Source: Polaribacter reichenbachii
Lineage (GTDB): Bacteria; Bacteroidota; Bacteroidia; Flavobacteriales; Flavobacteriaceae
Reading direction: 5' to 3'
Assembly (NCBI RefSeq): GCF_001975665.1
Contig: NZ_CP019419.1
Coordinates: forward strand, 4,061,015-4,125,014
Length of the DNA: 64,000 nt
The notes under the pieces were generated by a model. The model had not been told where the DNA came from. It did no database searches and worked only from the letters and a program-made list of their open reading frames with translations. Below are positions 63,525 through 64,000 of the stretch, piece after piece. How positions within the stretch are numbered: position 1 is the first letter of the stretch; each line of letters opens with the position of its first letter. Made by a program: the position numbers and the translations under genes.

Positions 63525-64000
63525 TTAATTGGACTTGTTAATGATATGTTTAGCCAAAGGAATAGATAACAATTGAACTATTCCAATAATAATTAGAGAA
63601 TATCTTAAAGCAATTATATCTGAGGCATAAACTGCTAACATTAAAAATAATCCTATACCAATTATTCTTCCTATGTATAAACCAAATTCATGATTTAAGA
63701 TATATGAAAACTCACTTATATTTTCTTTTTCAGATAAAACATCTATAACTTTTAATTGAATTGGGAAATATGAAATATCATGTAATGGCTGATATAATAC
63801 TTTACTTAAAATAAAGATGATTACACCTAAAGCTGAAAATAAATAAGCATGGATAAAAGCACCTATAAAAAAGATAATGTAAGCAATAGCAAAAATGTAA
63901 ATACGATGGTTAGGCTTAGTAAATCTTCCTAACAAATACAATGTAATAGCTGCAATAATACCACTGATACTCAAAACAGTAGAAAGAGCTTCTTCATTTC
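63525..64000 (-). CDS. MFS-like transporter, C-terminal part (5' end outside window)
   Basis: The frame is open to the right edge of the window and no start codon of its own is clear, so this is the C-terminal 158 residues of a longer protein. About five hydrophobic helices alternate with short basic loops (GIIAAITLYLLGRFTKPNHRIYIF; ALGVIIFILSKVLYQPLHDI; FGLYIGRIIGIGLFLML; YSLIIIGIVQLLSIPLAKHII). The pattern fits an MFS-type transporter; the substrate cannot be read. Same strand as the GH99-like genes and upstream of them by about 195 bp, so it could belong to the same carbohydrate-use region. Confidence 0.7.
   Translation of the reverse strand, partial: NEEALSTVLSISGIIAAITLYLLGRFTKPNHRIYIFAIAYIIFFIGAFIHAYLFSALGVIIFILSKVLYQPLHDISYFPIQLKVIDVLSEKENISEFSYILNHEFGLYIGRIIGIGLFLMLAVYASDIIALRYSLIIIGIVQLLSIPLAKHIINKSN

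Overview
The window is a stretch of chromosome from a low-GC Gram-negative bacterium of the Bacteroidota, most likely a marine Flavobacteriaceae (Polaribacter/Tenacibaculum-like). The evidence is the AT-rich sequence, type IX secretion (T9SS) C-terminal sorting domains, TonB-dependent receptors with carboxypeptidase-like N-terminal domains, GH99-like lipoproteins, several promoters of the Bacteroidota type (TTG/TTTG, about 19 nt, TAnnTTTG), A-rich ribosome binding regions and the flavobacterial gene families DUF6607, DUF6686 and DUF6249. I see no rRNA, convincing tRNA, transposase, CRISPR array or prophage.

Layout. 1-6315 is the 3' part of a giant T9SS-exported surface protein built from 82-residue (246 bp) tandem repeats. 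6604-16811 holds housekeeping genes: pdxH, a SixA-like phosphatase, an Ppx/GppA phosphatase, two tandem OmpA-like proteins, a thioredoxin-like protein, lpxK, a Nif3-family protein, a coiled-coil protein with a degenerate zinc ribbon, and a DUF349 protein. 16920-19587 is a leftward operon of two DUF368 (polyprenyl-phosphate translocase family) genes and aroE. 19689-27034 carries a UlaG-like hydrolase, a TPR/Crp pair, and a rightward run pyrR, pyrB, a small unknown gene, a protein that is only a signal peptide plus a T9SS sorting domain, rnz and a LuxR-type regulator, then a CoA-binding protein. 27131-38736 has two tandem outer-membrane beta-barrel receptors, fabH, a palindromic intergenic element, htpG, a cupin, a DEAD-box helicase, a carboxypeptidase-regulatory-like protein and a transglutaminase-like protein. 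39194-46218 has a YpfJ-type metallopeptidase, an acetyltransferase, a propeller/NTF2-like protein, an ECF sigma/anti-sigma pair divergent from a DUF6249 membrane protein, a multi-pass membrane protein and an M28 peptidase.

The accessory part begins at 46364. 46364-49762 is a two-gene sucrose-type operon: a sucrose-phosphate-synthase-like glycosyltransferase and a fusion of a sucrose-phosphatase-like HAD domain with a glucosidase/invertase-like domain. 50694-59558 is a haem/iron-type locus. A TonB receptor and an HmuY-like lipoprotein run leftward. Rightward runs a set of exported proteins (DUF6607, ankyrin repeat, DUF2271), a PepSY-flavodoxin-reductase fusion and a DUF6686 protein. Both sides share mirror-image promoter elements. 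59787-64000 has a BspA-like leucine-rich-repeat T9SS protein, two tandem GH99-like lipoproteins and the truncated end of a transporter.

The most interesting proposal is that the 50694-59558 locus is a haem/iron uptake system with its own trans-membrane electron supply. NAD(P)H electrons would pass through the PepSY-flavodoxin-reductase to the DUF2271 protein, whose TGATIS motif matches the covalent-flavinylation consensus, and on to haem or iron in the periplasm. A second clear signal is the pair of matching TGTAACC-N17-GTC elements between the ECF sigma gene and the DUF6249 gene, which looks like an autoregulated divergent ECF promoter pair.
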